From NCBI GenBank assembly GCA_963920665.1, contig OY987263.1:38661218-38725217 (forward strand): 64,000 bases of DNA, in the 5' to 3' direction. The position numbers and the translations under genes were made by a program. Numbering within the stretch: the first letter of the stretch is position 1; the number at the start of each line of letters is the position of its first letter. A model generated the notes under the pieces. It was not told the origin of the DNA, made no database searches, and saw only the letters and a list, made by a program, of their open reading frames with translations. This DNA comes from Straminergon stramineum (taxonomy: Eukaryota > Streptophyta > Bryopsida > Hypnales > Calliergonaceae). This document shows positions 47,751-60,431 of the stretch, piece by piece.

Positions 47751-48193
47751 CCCTCCCACCCGGTGATTACAAATAAGAAGTAGGACAAATAACATGACAA
47801 AAATGCAAATAATTTCATTGAGGAGGACAATTTTCCATCCAAAAAAGTGTTGTAACAGTGATGTGATGTTGGGTCATGTTTAGACTTGCCAGGAAGTTTC
47901 ACTAGAAGAAAAACGTGTCCAGCACAACTGGCCACTATGCAACTAGTGTCCTATACAACTATCTTGCAACTGTAATCCTCTCTATTAGCACCAAATCTAA
48001 CGTAATTGTTTTATGTCATTGTTTTACAGCCTTCATACATTGTTTTAGTTGCAAAATAGTCAATCTATAGTTGCAAAAAACAACTAGGAAAAGATTGCAA
48101 CTATAAAATGACCATAACTGTTTCATAGTCTTTTTCTAGTCGTTTCCTAGTTGCTTTCTAGTTGTACACTAGATGTTTCCTAGTTGTTTCCTA

Positions 48194-48355
48194 CAATACT
48201 AGAAAATTCAGCTTTTCCGTTGATTTGGTTGCATAAGTTTGATTCACTTTTCTATTGATTTGGAGAGTAATTTGTTCATTAGGATAGAAATCAATAGAAA
48301 AGTGAACCAAATGAATGCAACAAAATCAACAAAACAATTGAATTTTCTAGTATTG
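48194..48355. mobile_element. 162-bp hairpin MITE inside the CACTA element
   Basis: Perfect 17-base terminal inversion CAATACTAGAAAATTCA, continued by imperfect arms (ttgatttggttgca / tgcaacaaaatcaa and cacttttctattgat / atcaatagaaaagtg). The solo LTR inserted at its right edge. Confidence 0.75.
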
Positions 48356-49487
48356 ATGTCATGACTTTCATCACGAGGCGTGCCGGTGCCACCTTGGTGA
48401 GCAAGGGGGATGTTGAGGGTGACTCCCTAAGCCTTGCAAGAAATGGGGTGAGGGGGATTAGAAATCCCGAGCGATCAGAGTGTTGTAGCACTCTGATCCG
48501 AACAAATTAGGGGGCATATCACATATGCTTGGAAGGCTTGTGAGAAGATGCATCCATGGGTTCAAAGAATGCGAGAATCCAAGTTGAGAGTCAAAAGTTA
48601 TGGCTCTTCAAAGTTGGCAATGTCCCAGCTACGTCCCAAGGCATGGGGACGTGGAAAACAAGGTTTGGGAAGATTCCTTTGAGGAAATAGGACATGCCGC
48701 ATATCATTGAAAAGTTAAGGAGAAAAACTTTCTAGAATGATAAGGCTCATGAAGAGATGAGCTGTGAGCTAAAAGCTATAGACATCTAAAGAAGGTGGAG
48801 TCCCGGAGAACTACACATCTCGAGGGACTCGTACCTTTGCAGAGCCATAACTTCCTCAATACTTATTGTATTGGAAAAGTAAATAGTTCACGGTGATATA
48901 CAAAAAATGTAAATCATGAAAATGGTCTCGCATTTGGGATTTGGAGCTTGGAGTTAAAAGTTATCCTGATGGAAAAATCGGGAGTCTTTGGGGGTTTGGT
49001 TTGGGGGATACCACTTGGAATTGCATGGTCTTCCAAGATGGGGAGCATCTTAAGAGTTCCTAGTGACCTCTAGTATAGAAAGAGGGTGCTGAATCTCGTA
49101 AAGAGTATTTTGAGGAGGGGTGGTCTCCCTCCTCACTTTCGGATGGTGCTATGGTCAACCTAAGTGGCCCCGGATGGTTAGATTAGTGTTAGAGCCTCAT
49201 CACTACTTGTGTGTTACTGTAGAGTGCTTGTGCACTTCTTGATACATATTGGGTGGTGTCCCACTCCACATTAGGCCATGGTGTAAGCCCTATTTGGTGA
49301 GTCCCGATTAGTGAGTCCCGAAATGAGTTGGATTGGGCTTAGTGGGGAGTTGGGTCCCATTTAAGGGTGGTTAGCACCGGAAGGGAGTAGTGCCTCGACC
49401 AAGTACTTGGATATCAATGGAATTTCTGCTCGATGTGATCAAATGTCATGCCTAGTGTCTCGTGAGAGTTAAGGGTTGGAATGGAAG

Positions 49488-52400
49488 CAACCCTTTTATT
49501 TCTGGCGAAAAGGGGCCAGAAAGCACCATCAAAATCCACCTGGCGAAAAAACCTTTAATGTTTTTAAAAAATAAAATAAAATAGAGCTAGACAACAGCCT
49601 AGGGTTTTAGGTTTGCTGCTTGATAGCCCCAACCCTAGTCATCGCAGTGGCCTGCCCTCTAGGCGCAAGCGCGTTGCGCATTCGAAATCGGGCACCACTT
49701 TATTGTGCCCAAGTCACCTTACTCGCCTTTCAAACTCCAAATCTATAGCATTCATCGCTTGCCAAGCTTTGTCCATGAATCTGTTCATCGCCAGCAACCG
49801 GGAGGCCGCAAGTAGATGGGAGGCTGCAAGCATTGGTAGATCTATTGGACTATATCAATGTATACTTGAATCATTGTCTTTATCGTGCATGTCTTTGTTT
49901 TCCATTGTCTACAATGAGCTCCAGATTGAGAGACTTGTGCATTGCCTTGTGTTTACTTTGTGAATTGTTCTTTTGGTTGTTTATTTTGTCTATGACACTA
50001 TGGTTTGACAAGAAGTCGCCAAAGGTGGTTGTGAATGTCACTATCTTCATGTTTTAGGAAATCCCATGGTTTGATAAGCTCGCCAACGGTGGTGGTCATC
50101 TGTGGATCCTTAGTCTTCTGTTCTAGTTTTTTTATTCTTGGTTGTCAGATTTGTTCACGATCTTCTACAATGGATGTAGAACGTCCTTTTCTACAAATCG
50201 AGCAACTCAACTATAGCGAAGATGTGTCTACAAAGGGGGAGGAGATCGACATTCAAGGGGGAGGAGAGATGGGCGCCACCACTGGTTCAATAAAACTGAA
50301 CCTTCCCCCATCTGCTATAGTAAAAGCCGCTAGTGCTGTTGCAAAGAAGGTGGAGTGAGAGGCTGCTTGTCATCGTCGAGAGATTAAGGGGAAGGCTGTT
50401 TGCATACAAGATCGCACAGCTTGCAGAAGTGCCCGAGAGTCGACTTCCATTGCCAAGTTTTTTTAGAGCTCACGAAATTCATTAAATCCGCAACCCCTGC
50501 ACCCCATTTCCAACTTTGCCCCATCTGATCGAAAGTCAACCAGTTCGGAGTCTGCATCGAAAACCATCTCTGTGTCTGTAGACATATTGCTCCTTGAATC
50601 TAAGCCCGTTGATTTGTCACAGAAAGGTAGCAACAATGGTGGCTAATCTAAGGTAGTAGTTGCAGAAGCAGCTCACCAAGTGCATTGTCAGTTACGGGAT
50701 GACATGGTCTAGATCTCAGATGGTGAAGAAGATATGGAGACGAACGATGATTTTCAAGAGATTCTTGCCCCGAAGAAGCCAAAATTGAACTATGATCGGA
50801 CTAGAAGGTTTCAAAACGAGTGGGCAGCCAAACTAGTTTGGGCAAAACCAATAAGAGGTAGGGTTTGGGCAAGTGCATTGTCTGTTCGACCTTCGAAAAT
50901 AAACCAAAAATTTTGGGACCCAAGTGGGACATACTCACGAAGCATGAAGGGAGGAGAAAAGTTGCCTTTGACATGCCCAAATATAAGGTTAAGGTAGATG
51001 AATATTACATTTCACGCACTAGCCGACATCAAATAAACTTGCGTCATTTTGCAACGAGGCAACCTGCGTCAATCATACAACAAGTGAATACTTCTACGTT
51101 GATGGCGCATTCGAAGAAGATTGTGCAACTATGCACAATTTTCCAAATTTTGTCTTGTGGACGTCCCATGGTAGAATATGAAGAGAGGCAAGCTCTGTAT
51201 GCGTTTCTAAATGTTCCAAATTTGCCCCGAATGCATTGGACAAACAATTATGGGAGGAATATGGCCGACTACATGTATTGCCAAGTGAAAGAAGCCATAA
51301 GAAAAAAAATCAGTTGTGCCCAATTTGTTGCCCTTACGTGTGACGAAGTCACTACAGTGGACGACGACAACTGGATTTGTATTCATGCCTACATTGTAGA
51401 GAATTTTCAAAGGATCCCATACCTCATTTCTTTGCAACGGTTGGTCAATGGAGCTAGTGCAGACAACTTGACATTGGTCATCCTCAAGGCCTTGGAAGAT
51501 GGAGGTGACCTTACTTTTGAGCAGATTTCAAGGAAGCTCATTTGCTTTGGCACTGATGGTGTCAACACCTTCCAAGGTGTTAGGAGTGGATTCACTATGC
51601 AGATCCAAACAAAATTCGCTCCTTTTTGCATGGGGGTCCATTGCATGGCCCACAGATGCAATCTTCAACCAAGTCTCTCTATACTTTACCCATCTTTGGA
51701 ATTGTGGAACAAGTTATTCAAAAAGTACATTCCTATTTCAGCAAGAGCCCCAAGCGCCTCTCTAAATACTAGAAGCTAGCAGAGGTCATGGAGACCAAGG
51801 GCTTAAAGCCTTTACTACAAGTTTCGACAAGGTGGGTGTCCCTCTCGGAACCATTAAGGAGGTTGCTTGTTGACTACCGGACTCTCCTTGCAAAGATGAA
51901 GGCTGATGTAGTCAAGAATGACGCTGCTGAGGTGTGACCCCTTTTCCTACGAACTTTTTTCTTCTCTCCAGTGTTGTGCTACATGACTTTGCTTACTGTT
52001 GGGTCTTTGCCGCTTGAATCTATCTCTATCGAATTTAGGATGCTTGAATATTTGGCCTCTCTAAACATGTCGATTCTATGATCACTACAATATTATGTTG
52101 GCTTTTGAGATGGTGAGAGTATTATTAAGAATCTGAATGCCTAAGTTCTGGAAGACTACTGAGAATTTAAAATAAGCTAAACCGAGTTTTGTAAGAATTC
52201 TAGTTGAGCCAACCTTCTGGTTTTCATCGAACTAAGCATGGCCTCCATTTTCTTATTTGCTCACTATTAAATTGCTTAGCAAAGTCCAACCTCCTTACCA
52301 TGATGCTCAAATTTCTCGTCTGTTGTGATCAAGTCAATTAGAGGATTACTTTACTATTATCTAGGCTTTTGAGATGCTGAGAGTAATATTGGGAATGTGA

Positions 52401-54977
52401 GGGCTGCAACTGGAAGTGACCTTCTCATTGGCCCAATCGTGCGCCTCCTCAATGGCCCAATCATGTGCTTGGAGTTCCTGTGTGCAATAACTTTCGTACT
52501 TGAGGATTAGACTGCCAACGATAGTGCAATTGATAAAAAGCACCATTTTGATTGTTTTTGGCTTTCAGTACTCAAATTATGGAGCGCTTTTAGACTTGTT
52601 GAATCCAAATCTAGTATTTTATTATGCAAACAGGTAACCTTGAATTTGTCTTGGTTGTGCAGAAATGTTTGAGCCTCCTCTTAGATCCATATGCCCTTCT
52701 AGGGATGATGGCACTGATGCCTCTTTTGGAAACGGTTGATCTGCTTGTAACCTTTGCTCAAAAATGAGATGTTTATATTTGTGATTTTGTAGCTGCGCTT
52801 AAAATCGCAGAAGGATAGCTCTACACACTTTTTGTTGATAAATCTACTGCATACGTTGGGGATGAGTTTTGGGCATTTAAGAGTATCCTTGAGTGCTCTC
52901 ATAGTCAAATCCATTTGAAATGGGTGTCAGACCTGAACAACGAGATAGCCCAATTGGTATTTGTTGCAAATGGAGAGAAAATGTGGGTTGTTCATGGGGA
53001 ATCACCAGTGGACAGAGAAGTATTTGCATCGGTTGTTTCTGCTGTGAAGATGGAGTGCTCAGGTATTTAACTTTAGCCTTCTTCTAGTTTATGAGGTTGG
53101 AGGTTCTTTAGAATGTTGCCAGTAATTTAGGCGTATGTAAAGTTTATGTGAAGGTGGATTTCACAGTTAGTTTCATTTGGTCTTTACTTATTGGTTTTCA
53201 ATTCACTGATTTCAAGTAAATTCAAATGTTCAATATTAATGTAATTCCAGTAACTTAATGCATGTTTTCATGTCAATGTTTAATCTTTATGTTGTATTTT
53301 ACTAACTTACTACATGTTTTGATGTTTAGTGCTTAATGTAATTTGAGTAACTATCTATTTTTTGTGAAAGTTTTAATGATTATATATGTTGTACTGTAAT
53401 CTCTATAACTTCCTTACACCACTTGAGTATAATTATCATTTAAATCTAATTCAGCTTCTTATTTGAATTTAATTATTTAATTTAGTTGGGTTACTTTCTA
53501 GATATGAGTTAATTAATGAAGTTTAGTCACTCATAGAAGTTCAGTTATTGATTGGAGTCAAGGTTTTCATTTTTCTAACTTACTAAATGTTTTAATCTTT
53601 ATGTTTTAATGTAAGTTGACTTACTAACTACTTAGTTCAGTGCATGAATCAAGTTCAATCACTTAAATAGACTAGTTACTAATTCGATTGAAGATTCTCA
53701 TATTACAATTAGTGATGTCATGTGGGTCATATATGTCAAGGCTAATCTGGATACTTCATTTGAAGGCTAGATTGTTGTTTTGAGTTTACTTAGTAGAACT
53801 GTTGAATAACTACATACACTATTAATCAATTTCTCTACATATGTTGTTGATGATTACTTTTGGTTGTTTGTAGGGATAGCCCGGCAACTGTTGAGGGAGT
53901 TAGAATCACGATTTCCTTCTCATATAGTTATGGATGCCCTAGGTGTTGTTTACCCACAGTATTGGCTTTAGAATGAAGCTGAGGAATGCTTTCCTAAACA
54001 CCTTTCAGTTCTGATGTCCTACTACTGTGAGCCCAAGTTAATTGAAGTTGATAAGGTAAACCAGTTGATCCCACCTGTTCTTGACCATTATAGGTTGGAG
54101 ATTGAACAAGGTTTATTTAAATTGGCCATGCTCAACAATTCCAAAAAACACATGGAACCTCCATTTGACGTCAATCCTCTTACCCGTTTGTGGCGTTACT
54201 TGGATTCATGCATTGTTTTAAGAATGAAAGCATTCCCAGAGTTCTATAAATTGGCTGAAATTGCTATTGTCCAAGTTTTGGGATCTGTGGAGGATGAGAG
54301 GTGTTTTAGCTCTTTGGCATTTTTAAAGAATAAGTTGAGGAATGCCTTGGACACCCACCTGGTATGCGTTGTAGGAATGTATTCTCAAAAGGTCTTTACC
54401 ATAGAGAATTTTCCTTATGATCATGCCTATAACCAATGGGTTGAAGGAGTGGACCGGAGATATGGGAGTATGCATTGAGTTTTAAGGTCAATGGGAATTA
54501 TTGAAAGTCCAGCAGCCATGCATGATGTAGGACTTCTTCTTCAATGGATGGGCCCTAGCCTGGCCCCTTGTGTCCATGAACAACATTTATGAATGAATTG
54601 ATTTTTTCCTTCTACCATGTGCTATTATACGTCCAAATTTACAAGTAAATTGTTATTTTTTTATAATGTAAGGTGGTGCCTAAATGCACCACCAACACTT
54701 AGCAAATTCGCTTTTTTTTCGCTTCTAATAAATATTGAAAGTGCCATATGATGCCAACAATCCCAAAGAGTTTCGCCTTTTTTGCTTGGAAAATTTTCTT
54801 GATAGTGCCAAAATTTGTCACCAATTGAAAACCATGTTTGCCAAATTATGCTAGACACACTAGGACTTTCGCCAATATGATTCATTGTTGGAATTCTATC
54901 CCTCGCCATGTGGGCAACACGATGAAGAGTAACTATAGCCAGTCTGGCATTTTCTCAAAAACCAAAAAAAAGGGCTG
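49488..54977 (+). mobile_element. hAT transposon, 5490 bp
   Basis: Terminal inverted repeat CAACCCTTTT / CAGCCCTTTT and a perfect 8-bp target duplication AATGGAAG (49480-49487 and 54978-54985), diagnostic of hAT. It carries a decayed transposase gene on the plus strand and lies in the solo LTR. Confidence 0.9.
50161..54478 (+). pseudogene. Decayed hAT transposase with TTF-type zinc finger
   Basis: Plus-strand transposase remnant. An acidic N-terminal part may start at 50161 (MDVERPFLQ). The zinc-finger region is split by a frameshift near 50850-50865: FQNEWAAKLVW in one frame, then KCIVCSTFENKP and DILTKHEGRRKV in another, the TTF-type pattern. The frame 50865-51779 holds the catalytic core with LTCDEVTTVDDDNWICIHAY and LICFGTDGVNTFQG, followed by GVHCMAHRCNL (CxxH-type motif). 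Coding then shifts near 51775 and runs to about 51931 (STRWVSLSEPLRRLL). A gap of ~700 bp (intron or insertion) follows, then fragments with in-frame stops (52661-53065, 53876-53970). The last intact part 54014-54478 contains the C-terminal dimerisation domain with LWRYLD and SVEDERCFSSLAFLKNKLRN. It is not functional as seen. Confidence 0.85.
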
Positions 54978-55866
54978 AATGGAAGTGTGGGGAGTCATGG
55001 AGGAATGGGGAATCCCGTGACTTGAGTTGGAACCTAACAGTGTAGATGCGTGGCAAGTGTTAAGAGAACGTGACCTTTGGTGTCACTAAAGGGTGAAGTG
55101 CTTGGAAAGCACTAGAAGGTGAACTTAAGGTGGTAAGTGTCACTAAAGGGCGCAACAATTGAAGCTAGGCGTTTCCTAGTCATTATGAAGTTGTACACTA
55201 GTTGTTTCTTAGTTGTTTTCTAGTTGTTTCGTAATTATTTTCAAAGTTCGTTCCCATTTGTCTTATATCAATGGTCTGATATCAATTGTAAAGAGTACCA
55301 TTAGATTCAACATATAAGACTTGTAAGTTGTAGTCTAGTGTAATGAATTTTGTTAATAGAATTTTAAGATTTCTACAGTTTTTTTATTTCTATGATTTGT
55401 AGATTTCTATAGAATATAGATTTCTACAATCTATAGAAATCAAAAAAATTCTAAAATTCTAAAATTTTTAAAATCTATAAAATTGTAAGGTATCCTAAAC
55501 CAATAAGATCTATTAAATACCAATATTTGAATTTTTGAAATCTAGGAAGAAGATAGATCTGAATCTAGAAAAAGGTAGATTTGAAATTTTGAAATCTAGA
55601 AAAAAAATAGTTCTAAAATTCTAAAATCTAAAATGACGGTAGATACGAAATTCTGAAATCCAAAAATCTATAAGTCGCAAACAAGTCGCATATAAGGCAT
55701 GACTTTTGCAATTGCTACACCTTCCTAGATTTTTTCATTTTAGGTTGTCCATTGCGACTACAAGTCTCCAGAATATCACTAGTCACAAACTAGTCGCAAG
55801 TGTCCTATACAACTAAAAAAAACAGTTGTAAAGTGTAGTTGCAAAACCCTTCATTTTCTTCTAGTG

Positions 55867-58037
55867 TTTTTAGAAAGGGCCCGCGTTAACGGGATGGTGA
55901 CTTGATCTTCTCTCTCTCTCTCCTAACATGAGAAAAATAGCAAATTTTAGAAAGATATGTTTTAATATAGAAAACTAATGAAGTTTTATTAAAAGGGAAC
56001 ATGGAATGTTATATGAGGGATAAACTAACTAATAGCTTATTGATCATATTGTGAAAAATATGCTTCACATGTGGTCAAGTTCAATGTTGTTTTTATGCAC
56101 ATATTTTCACCAATTTGCTACACCCAAATGACATTGGCTTTTTTTGGTGAAAGAAATTTTCATTTTGGAGGGTCAAAATAGCCAGATTACTATTGTATTT
56201 AAGATCAACAACCAAATCTTACCTAGGTATCACCTAATTTTGATATAGATATCTCCAAGTATCACATGAGTATTGAAGAAATAGTTACCATGGCTACTTC
56301 CCAAAATGGAAAAAAATTCAATGGTCAAATTTCTCCCTGATCAGAATTAGAGAAAAAACATTGCATGTATTGTTCCAAGCAGTCAAGCACAAATGGACTT
56401 GACCACTTCATACTTTGGAAATAACTTATTTTGGAGCCCCTCTGGGTTTTGACTTTCATAGCCAATTTGTAAATCCACGATGTTGCCAGGAAGTGATCAC
56501 CAAAAGGGTTAAAATGCAAAGCAGCATAACCTTTGTTACCCAGGAATCAAGGCTCCTTTCACTGAGAAAAATCTTGAATGCAAGCTTGCCCAACCTCCCA
56601 ATTCAAGGATGCTATGATGTCCACTACCAATTTGGTGGCTGGTGACTGTTCAAATTTTGGACATTACGGTCTTATAGCTGTTCTTAACTCTGGAAGACTG
56701 AAATCATGCTCGTCACTTCGCAAATGCATGCCAAGGCTCATAACTTAGCCGGGTCAGGTCACAGGTGGTGATTTCTTACAATTCTTAGACATGTTTGTAC
56801 GAAGGTTTCTACAAATTTGGCACTCGTAACCCAGAGATTCCAGTATGTGCACCACATTGGTAGGCAGTTAGACTCAGTTTGAGCACGCATTAGAGGTAAT
56901 ACATAATCTAGAAAAGTTCAACCTCAAGAGGAAAGTAGGAGTCAAATAATCTCAAGGCTCAAAATGTAGCCAAAAAACTTTTCATCTCCGCTTGAAGTGA
57001 ACCAATGGATTCTCTCTGCTCCGTCAGAACTCAGATATGTAACGAAATGCAAAATCTCCAAACTAAATGTGGCTTTTTTTAGGGAACCAATGAACCATGC
57101 ACGAAATCAAGCATTCCCTGAATTGAAAATTTACTTCTTCCTTCCTTCACGTTTCCTTGCACTGGTCTAAATCAAGTTTTAGTATATCATTAAATTTCAT
57201 TACATAAAAAGAAAGAATACAAATGAACGTCGTATTGGTAGCAAATTTCATTCTCAGCCTTCTAAATATTTATCTTGAATACAAAGGACAAGGTTACATA
57301 TCAATGACGGGTTTCATAATTTCATTACATATCCATCATGCTTATTTTTCACGCGCTGTCAAGGAATTCAACATGACCTTGGTAGGTGTGATAACATGGA
57401 AGAGGTTCAATTTTTAGCGTTGTTAACAAAGATTCAAAGGTTAGTTTTAATCCATGGATAAGTTCGTGAAATATCATGCTAAGAATTGGTAGAAGTTACA
57501 TTTGAAGTACAATTAATTGTAGATTTGAGTTCATACCATTCAGGTTTGATAATTACAGATTTACGATGCTCCCGCACCACGCCCTCGCACCACACTGGCT
57601 GGTATACACCTCATGCAACTACGTACGTTGCACAAGATCGAGTTTACTCACATACAAGGCATTGCTGCAACTCTGCAAGTGATGAAACAATTGAGGTATT
57701 GAAATTCACATAAATAAATAATATACAAAGAAAATCACAGCCCAGATGTGTAAGTGTACATTCTATGATAGCTAGCGGCATCAATGGGCATGCATGCATT
57801 CACAGAGCCCCTCATGCGAACCGACAGTAACAATCGGAACTACCAACCGCCGCCGCAACAACTAGCTACCGTTCCTGCCGTAACTGACCTATTCCGTCCG
57901 GCCCAACATGGCAAGATCCTGCCAACTCAAATTCTTAGAATACAAAAGATAATCGAAACGATAGCAAATTAGCAACTCGGGAATCAGAGACCAGGAACCA
58001 GAGTCCGGATTCATCGTCGATACCATCGAAGATCGAT
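55867..58037. other. Intergenic region and 3' flank of the alveolin-like gene
   Basis: A TC tract lies at 55907-55921. Base composition becomes more balanced after about 56300; the ORF 56415-56645 has no recognised similarity. 57420-58037 probably includes the 3'UTR of the minus-strand gene. Confidence 0.45.
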
Positions 58038-59654
58038 TTACTGGTGTAATACTCTCTGCAACAAGCTTTTCTTCCTCTTCGAATTCCCCGCCGGCGTGAC
58101 CGTCCCATCCGCATTCTGCATAACCTTGGTCTCATGCCCAATTCCTTCGTTATCCGAGGATGAAGACGACGAAAACGACCCCCCAATCACCCCCGCACTC
58201 GGCGCCGCACTCGTGCTTCTTCCCATGCCGTGTTTCTTCCCATGCCGATGCCCATGCCCACGCTTCAGCAAATCAAAGTCTCCGGCCGCCACAAACGTCC
58301 CCGCCGGAGCCTCACAATAGTTCCCAGTCGGGACCTCCACCATGCGCGTCACCGCGACCTCCCTCACGACTGGAACCACGATCCGCTCCTCCACATCCTC
58401 CGTGATAACTCGAGGCACCATCTCGATGCGAGGAATGTCAACGTAGTCGACTTCTTGCACCATGTCGGTAACCTCCTGCTCCTCTGAGACAGTGCGGTAG
58501 TGAATCTCGATGCGAGTGCGAGGGACTTGACGCACGACGGGGATACGGTCGATGCGCTCGATGTCGTCGTGGATGACGCGGGTGCGTTGCACGATGATTG
58601 TGCGCTCCTCGTGGTGAATCTCCTTGATGAAGTCGGTCTTCTCCACGGGCTTCATCTCCGGGTAGCGCTGGATGACTTGGACGCGAGTCTCGAACTCACG
58701 GGGCTGCATGACAGAACATACACAGACCGCCAGATTCGTTTAAATGGTGCCGTCTCATGAAAACGGGAACTCAAACTGACGCGGAGTTTTGAGGATATAC
58801 ATCGATCCTACAGTGAGATCTATTTATGATTTCGAAGCTTGGGGTTCTAGGTAGCCACCTCGAAACCTGTATCGATCGAGGACTTCGTTTTCGAAATTCT
58901 AGATAATTATGTAAGTCTCGAAAGGCAGGAATGGTTTCCGAAAACTGGAGCCTGCGGAGTTTTCGAAACTCTAGGCCCCTGTCTTAGATCTCAAAGCTCA
59001 AGGTGTCAGTTTGCCACTCCAAATCCCATATCGAGCACTTCGTATTCAAAATTCTAAATGAATACCTGAATGGACTAGTTTCCAGAGTTTTGAGCACTTG
59101 GAATTCGATCCCATTCTCGGCAGTATCCAGATCTGAACTGAAGTCCGCCATATTATCGAATATGACATTGGTTACGTCGGTTCAGAAATTTCTGCAGTAT
59201 TAGGAGAGATTTGAAAAAATACGATTGCAGCTAGTATGAGTTGATCGAAGACGTCATTGTTTGTTAAAGTGGATGGGTGATTACTTACGAGGTCTCTAAT
59301 GTTGGGGTTAGGGCAGTACGCGTCGCCCTCGTGCGTGATGTGCGTCTTGAGCCGCAAGCGCGCCATTTCCTCTTCGGTGTTGCCCAAGTATTGGCCCTGG
59401 TGCAGTCCCGCTCCAGTTCCTTGGTGGTGGTGGTCGCGGTCGCGGTGGTGTTGATCCAACAAGCCCCGGTCGCCGATAGTGGTGCCATTCTGACCCACTT
59501 CTACGCCGTTGTTGTAGCCTGGAGCCATCATTCCGGGTTCGTCACGACCTGTTCGGACGTTCATGGCAGCTTCAACTGCTTGGCCGCCGACGCCTTTGCC
59601 TTCCATTCTCGCCTCCTCGGCTCCCACTGCAGCTCGCTCCGTTGCCGTCGCCAT
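58038..59654 (-). CDS. Alveolin-repeat-like charged V/I/P-rich protein, two coding exons
   Basis: Exon 1 is 59654-59289 (122 codons) and exon 2 is 58703-58038, joined in phase 0 across a 585-bp intron (donor GACCTC|gtaagt, acceptor tcatgcag|CCCCGT); 343 aa. The N-terminal part is Gly/Ala/Glu/His-rich (MATATERAAVGAEEARME; HHRDRDHHH) and ends with RLRLKTHITHEGDAYCPNP. Residues 125-235 are short charged repeats of the type EKTDFIKEIHHEERTI, IPVVRQVPRTRIEIHYRTV, VDYVDIPRIEMVPRVI and VVPVVREVAVTRMVEVP. This K/E-V/I-P pattern is like that of alveolins/articulins, cytoskeletal proteins of protists. The C-terminus is low complexity (GHGHRHGKKH; SSSSSSDNEG). No signal peptide or membrane segment is seen. 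The similarity is of composition and pattern only, and homology is not shown. Confidence 0.75.
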
Positions 59655-60395
59655 CGCAACTGGTACAAGGTCCTCTGTTTCGCAAACTCACTGTCAGTAA
59701 GCATTCAAATTCGATTTCAAGGTGCTGCAACCCTCAATCACAATCTCAAGCTACTGCAAGACACTGGGCTTCCATGCGACAGTCGTGCACAGTTGTTCGA
59801 AGCGTTGATTGATTCAAACTCGATCTTTCTGAAGCCTGCCTAGCTTCTTCATTAATATGTCAGCAATTGATACAATCGAAACAGGAGTGCAGGAAAGCAA
59901 TCTCCTGCTCTTGCGTCCACACTCACCTGATCACGATGAATATAATTCTGTTGAAAGTTCAACAAACCATTTTTACGAGTTCAACTTCATGATTGTGATC
60001 ACTGACATTAAACTGAACCTAGACAGATCTTTTCGAAGTAAGCTTATCCTACAAGTGAACTCATGTGGGTGAGAGCAAATATATATTAAATACTCAAGGG
60101 ACTTAGAATGCGAAGCAATTCAGATCTCAAAAAATATGTGCTAGGATTCATCAGGCAGAAAAAGATTCAATATGGCAATAAGCGATCGATCACAGAAACC
60201 GAGTTCGAAACTCGTGAATGAAGCTCTAACTATTGCAGCGTGCAAGCAGCAACACCATCGAAGGTTCAAAGTACGGAGCAGTGGATTGTTGTACATCAAC
60301 CGTTGAACGTACCTGTTGTCAACTGGTGGAACTTGTACGAGAGGAAAGTTCCAGAGATTTGAAAGAAATGAAGGGAAGAGAAAATTTCTAAGGAG
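59655..60395 (-). promoter_or_regulatory. 5'UTR with a 622-bp intron
   Basis: On the minus strand a donor caacag|gtacgtt ends a probable first exon at 60313, and an acceptor ttactgacag lies just before 59690, 36 bases upstream of the ATG. The intron would be 60312-59691. Inference from splice signals and the TATA position. Confidence 0.5.
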
Positions 60396-60424
60396 ACACT
60401 GGACTATGATCGCTCGGTCCCAGC

Positions 60425-60431
60425 ATTTATA
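60425..60431 (-). promoter_or_regulatory. TATA box (TATAAAT)
   Basis: TATAAAT on the minus strand in the context gatttataaatgctgg, about 110 bases upstream of the predicted 5'UTR donor. Initiation is expected about 30 bases downstream near 60395. Confidence 0.5.

Larger units (their letters stand above)
48357..55157 (+). mobile_element. Solo LTR (1303 bp net) interrupted by a hAT element
   Basis: Starts TGTCATGACT and ends GGGCGCAACA, flanked by a perfect 5-bp duplication ATTGA (48352-48356 and 55158-55162). The sequence 48357-49487 continues after the hAT element at 54986-55157, as shown by alignment to the uninterrupted LTR at 46453-47750. The two LTRs are of nearly equal length but opposite orientation. 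Confidence 0.85.
47900..55866. mobile_element. CACTA-like element carrying nested insertions
   Basis: Starts CACTAGAAGAAAAACGTG and ends with the inverted CATTTTCTTCTAGTG. The flanks are TTT on both sides (47897-47899, 55867-55869). Subterminal DNA is rich in tagttg / ctagttgtttcc repeats like the 898-bp relative at 24364. After subtracting the nested LTR with its insert and one target copy, the element itself would be about 1161 bp and is non-coding. Confidence 0.8.

Noticed and set aside
47210..47935. ORFs inside the solo LTR
   Set aside because: Both strands have similar short frames in a GC-richer LTR; no gag or pol motif.
49613..50057. 116-codon plus-strand ORF in the hAT element
   Set aside because: No similarity to transposase domains; it may be leader sequence of the hAT element, and I cannot support a separate gene.
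58096..58760. Plus-strand ORFs of 74-86 codons opposite the alveolin-like gene
   Set aside because: Low-complexity Pro/His/Asp-rich shadows of the minus-strand exon.
59277..59843. 188-codon plus-strand ORF
   Set aside because: It lies antisense to exon 1 and the 5'UTR of the alveolin-like gene; no similarity recognised, and the minus-strand gene has consistent splice sites and a TATA box.
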